NCBI RefSeq assembly: GCF_014635685.1
Contig: NZ_BMDH01000001.1
Span: 372,001 to 436,000, forward strand
DNA: 64,000 bases
Source: Galliscardovia ingluviei
Lineage (GTDB): Bacteria > Actinomycetota > Actinomycetes > Actinomycetales > Bifidobacteriaceae
Reading direction: 5' to 3'
In this document: positions 62,775 through 64,000 of the stretch, piece after piece
How positions within the stretch are numbered: position 1 is the first letter of the stretch
Layout: each line of letters starts with the position of its first letter
Made by a program: the position numbers and the translations under genes
Notes under the pieces: model-generated
Databases searched by the model: none
What the model saw: only the letters and a program-made list of their open reading frames with translations
Told to the model about the DNA's origin: nothing

Positions 62775-62847
62775 GAGTTTGTATAAAGCTAGTAAGCAAT
62801 ATGAAGAATAGTGTGCATTGTGTGAAGTAGTACGGTAGCCTTAAGGC

Positions 62848-64000
62848 ATGACCTTTTTTGATATATTCGGCATGATGTTTCCAGACGATGATGAGTTTGG
62901 AAACAATCAATCACGTAAACGTCGTGCTGCAAAGGATGATGACGCTATCACCATTGACGATGTTGTAGCTGACGGCGATGAACAGCCATCGGCTCAGCAG
63001 TCTCAATCTTCCGCTAATCGACGCACACACGAACAGCAGATGCCGCATTTTGATGCATCAACATTATTTAATAAGCGACCGAAAATCACTTCGCGTACTA
63101 AACAAGGGTCGATGAGTAAAGGACAGAAAATCGGTATTGGCATACTGATTGCCATTATTGCACTGATTGCTCTCATTTTTGGATTATCGACATTTATTAC
63201 AGAAGTATTGTGGTTTAATCAGCTTGGCTACAGTTCAGTAATATGGACACAGCTCGCGGTGCGTGTAGGTTTGTGGATTTTCTATGCGTTTATAGTGGCG
63301 CTAACTGCGTCGATTGCAGCTCGACTCGCAATCCGAGCAAGACCAGGGTTTAGCGATGGGTCACAAGTTCGGGTAAAGGGCGGCATATTGCAGATCGATG
63401 CTGGTATGAGCTCGAAAACCGCACGAAGACTAGCCACCGGTATTGCATTTATTGTTGGTGCTGTTGTAGGCGCACAGTTTAACGCCAACTGGTCTGAAGT
63501 ACTGTTGATGTTCCATGCTCAGCAATTTGGTAGTAAAGACCCTCAGTTTGGTTTGGACACTGGATTCTATGTATTTGTGCTACCAGGCCTGATGATGATT
63601 GTTACCATGGTATGCACGATGCTGACGATGGGACTAATCTTTTCTATTGCCACGCACGCATTGATGGGCGGTATTCGCCTTGCAATGCCAGTTCGTGGTA
63701 AATCCTTATTTGATATGACCGCTCGTGCACGCCGTCAGATTGCTCTTTGGTTTATCGCCACCATGTTGGCGTGGGCGGTGCGCTTAGGTCTAAGCGTGTT
63801 TAGTTCGCTTACTGGACAAGATGATCGCATTACGGGTGCTCAATATACCGCAGTACATGCCACTATTCCAACAACACTTGTTATGGCAATATTACTTGCA
63901 CTAATGGGTATTGTAATTGGCGTTTGGATGATGACAACGCGCTCACTATCCAATACCACACCGGCTACCAGTGCAGCAGCGGCATTGCGACAGTGGCGTA
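62848..64000 (+). CDS. UPF0182 family membrane protein, 5' part
   Basis: The frame is open from ATG 62848 to the window end, so at least 384 residues and the start only. The first ~90 residues are polar and low in complexity. Hydrophobic helices follow near 95-115 (GILIAIIALIALIFGLSTFI), 130-150, 190-210, 225-260, 290-310 and 345-370. The TEVLWFNQLGYSSVIWTQ segment after the first helix and DPQFGLDTGFYVFVLPGL near 230 are signatures of UPF0182, large actinobacterial proteins with seven helices and a big outside domain of unknown function. AAGG lies just before the start. Confidence 0.9.
   Translation, partial: MTFFDIFGMMFPDDDEFGNNQSRKRRAAKDDDAITIDDVVADGDEQPSAQQSQSSANRRTHEQQMPHFDASTLFNKRPKITSRTKQGSMSKGQKIGIGILIAIIALIALIFGLSTFITEVLWFNQLGYSSVIWTQLAVRVGLWIFYAFIVALTASIAARLAIRARPGFSDGSQVRVKGGILQIDAGMSSKTARRLATGIAFIVGAVVGAQFNANWSEVLLMFHAQQFGSKDPQFGLDTGFYVFVLPGLMMIVTMVCTMLTMGLIFSIATHALMGGIRLAMPVRGKSLFDMTARARRQIALWFIATMLAWAVRLGLSVFSSLTGQDDRITGAQYTAVHATIPTTLVMAILLALMGIVIGVWMMTTRSLSNTTPATSAAAALRQWR

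Overview
The window is an AT-leaning stretch of a Bifidobacteriaceae chromosome. Evidence is the order yebC-ruvC-ruvA-ruvB-yajC-apt-sucC-sucD-DUF6350-purH-DUF3017, the folC-smc pair, a 24-codon bL37 gene and UPF0182, DUF4012 and LpqI-like GH3 proteins, all typical of Actinobacteria and in this order of bifidobacteria. The low GC suggests a scardovial genus such as Alloscardovia rather than a typical gut Bifidobacterium; this is inference from composition only. About 56 protein genes, one tRNA-Pro(TGG) and one broken insertion sequence are visible.

Layout. 1-4.2 kb: ChvE-GguA-GguB monosaccharide ABC importer. 4.4-10.4 kb: small membrane protein, DHA2 drug exporter with CBS domains, DUF4012 protein, iron alcohol dehydrogenase. 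10.4-13.5 kb: xylulokinase divergent from a ROK regulator, with a palindromic operator between them. 13.6-24.6 kb: THUMP-like methyltransferase, Nudix hydrolase, Xaa-Pro aminopeptidase, folC, smc, DnaQ-type exonuclease, aldose epimerase. 24.7-35.3 kb: conserved housekeeping block (bL37, yebC, ruvCAB, yajC, apt, sucCD, PerM/DUF6350, purH, DUF3017). 35.3-40.8 kb: aquaporin-like channel, an ABC exporter plus TetR regulator in the order and with the operator of lactococcal hrtRBA heme efflux, and an MFS carrier. 40.9-43.8 kb: tRNA-Pro, adhP and a membrane protein.

43.8-45.5 kb is the accessory spot: an IS30 transposase remnant followed by very AT-rich DNA with a pre-pro secreted peptide gene and a small cytosolic partner, which I read as a possible bacteriocin/immunity pair. 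45.6-64 kb returns to core genes: glgX, a fused aroA-inositol-phosphatase, azlCD, DUF488, YeiH, GNAT, brnQ, histidine phosphatase, a nucleobase permease behind a GC-rich structured leader, a DEAD-box helicase, gnd, an LpqI-like GH3 lipoprotein and the start of a UPF0182 protein.

The genes fit a saccharolytic fermenter: sugar import, xylulose phosphorylation into the phosphoketolase route, 6-phosphogluconate dehydrogenase for NADPH, two alcohol dehydrogenases for redox balance and glycogen debranching. Points most worth following are the heme-efflux-like operon, the bacteriocin-like pair, the nucleobase-permease leader, the aroA fusion, and a group of apparently leaderless genes.
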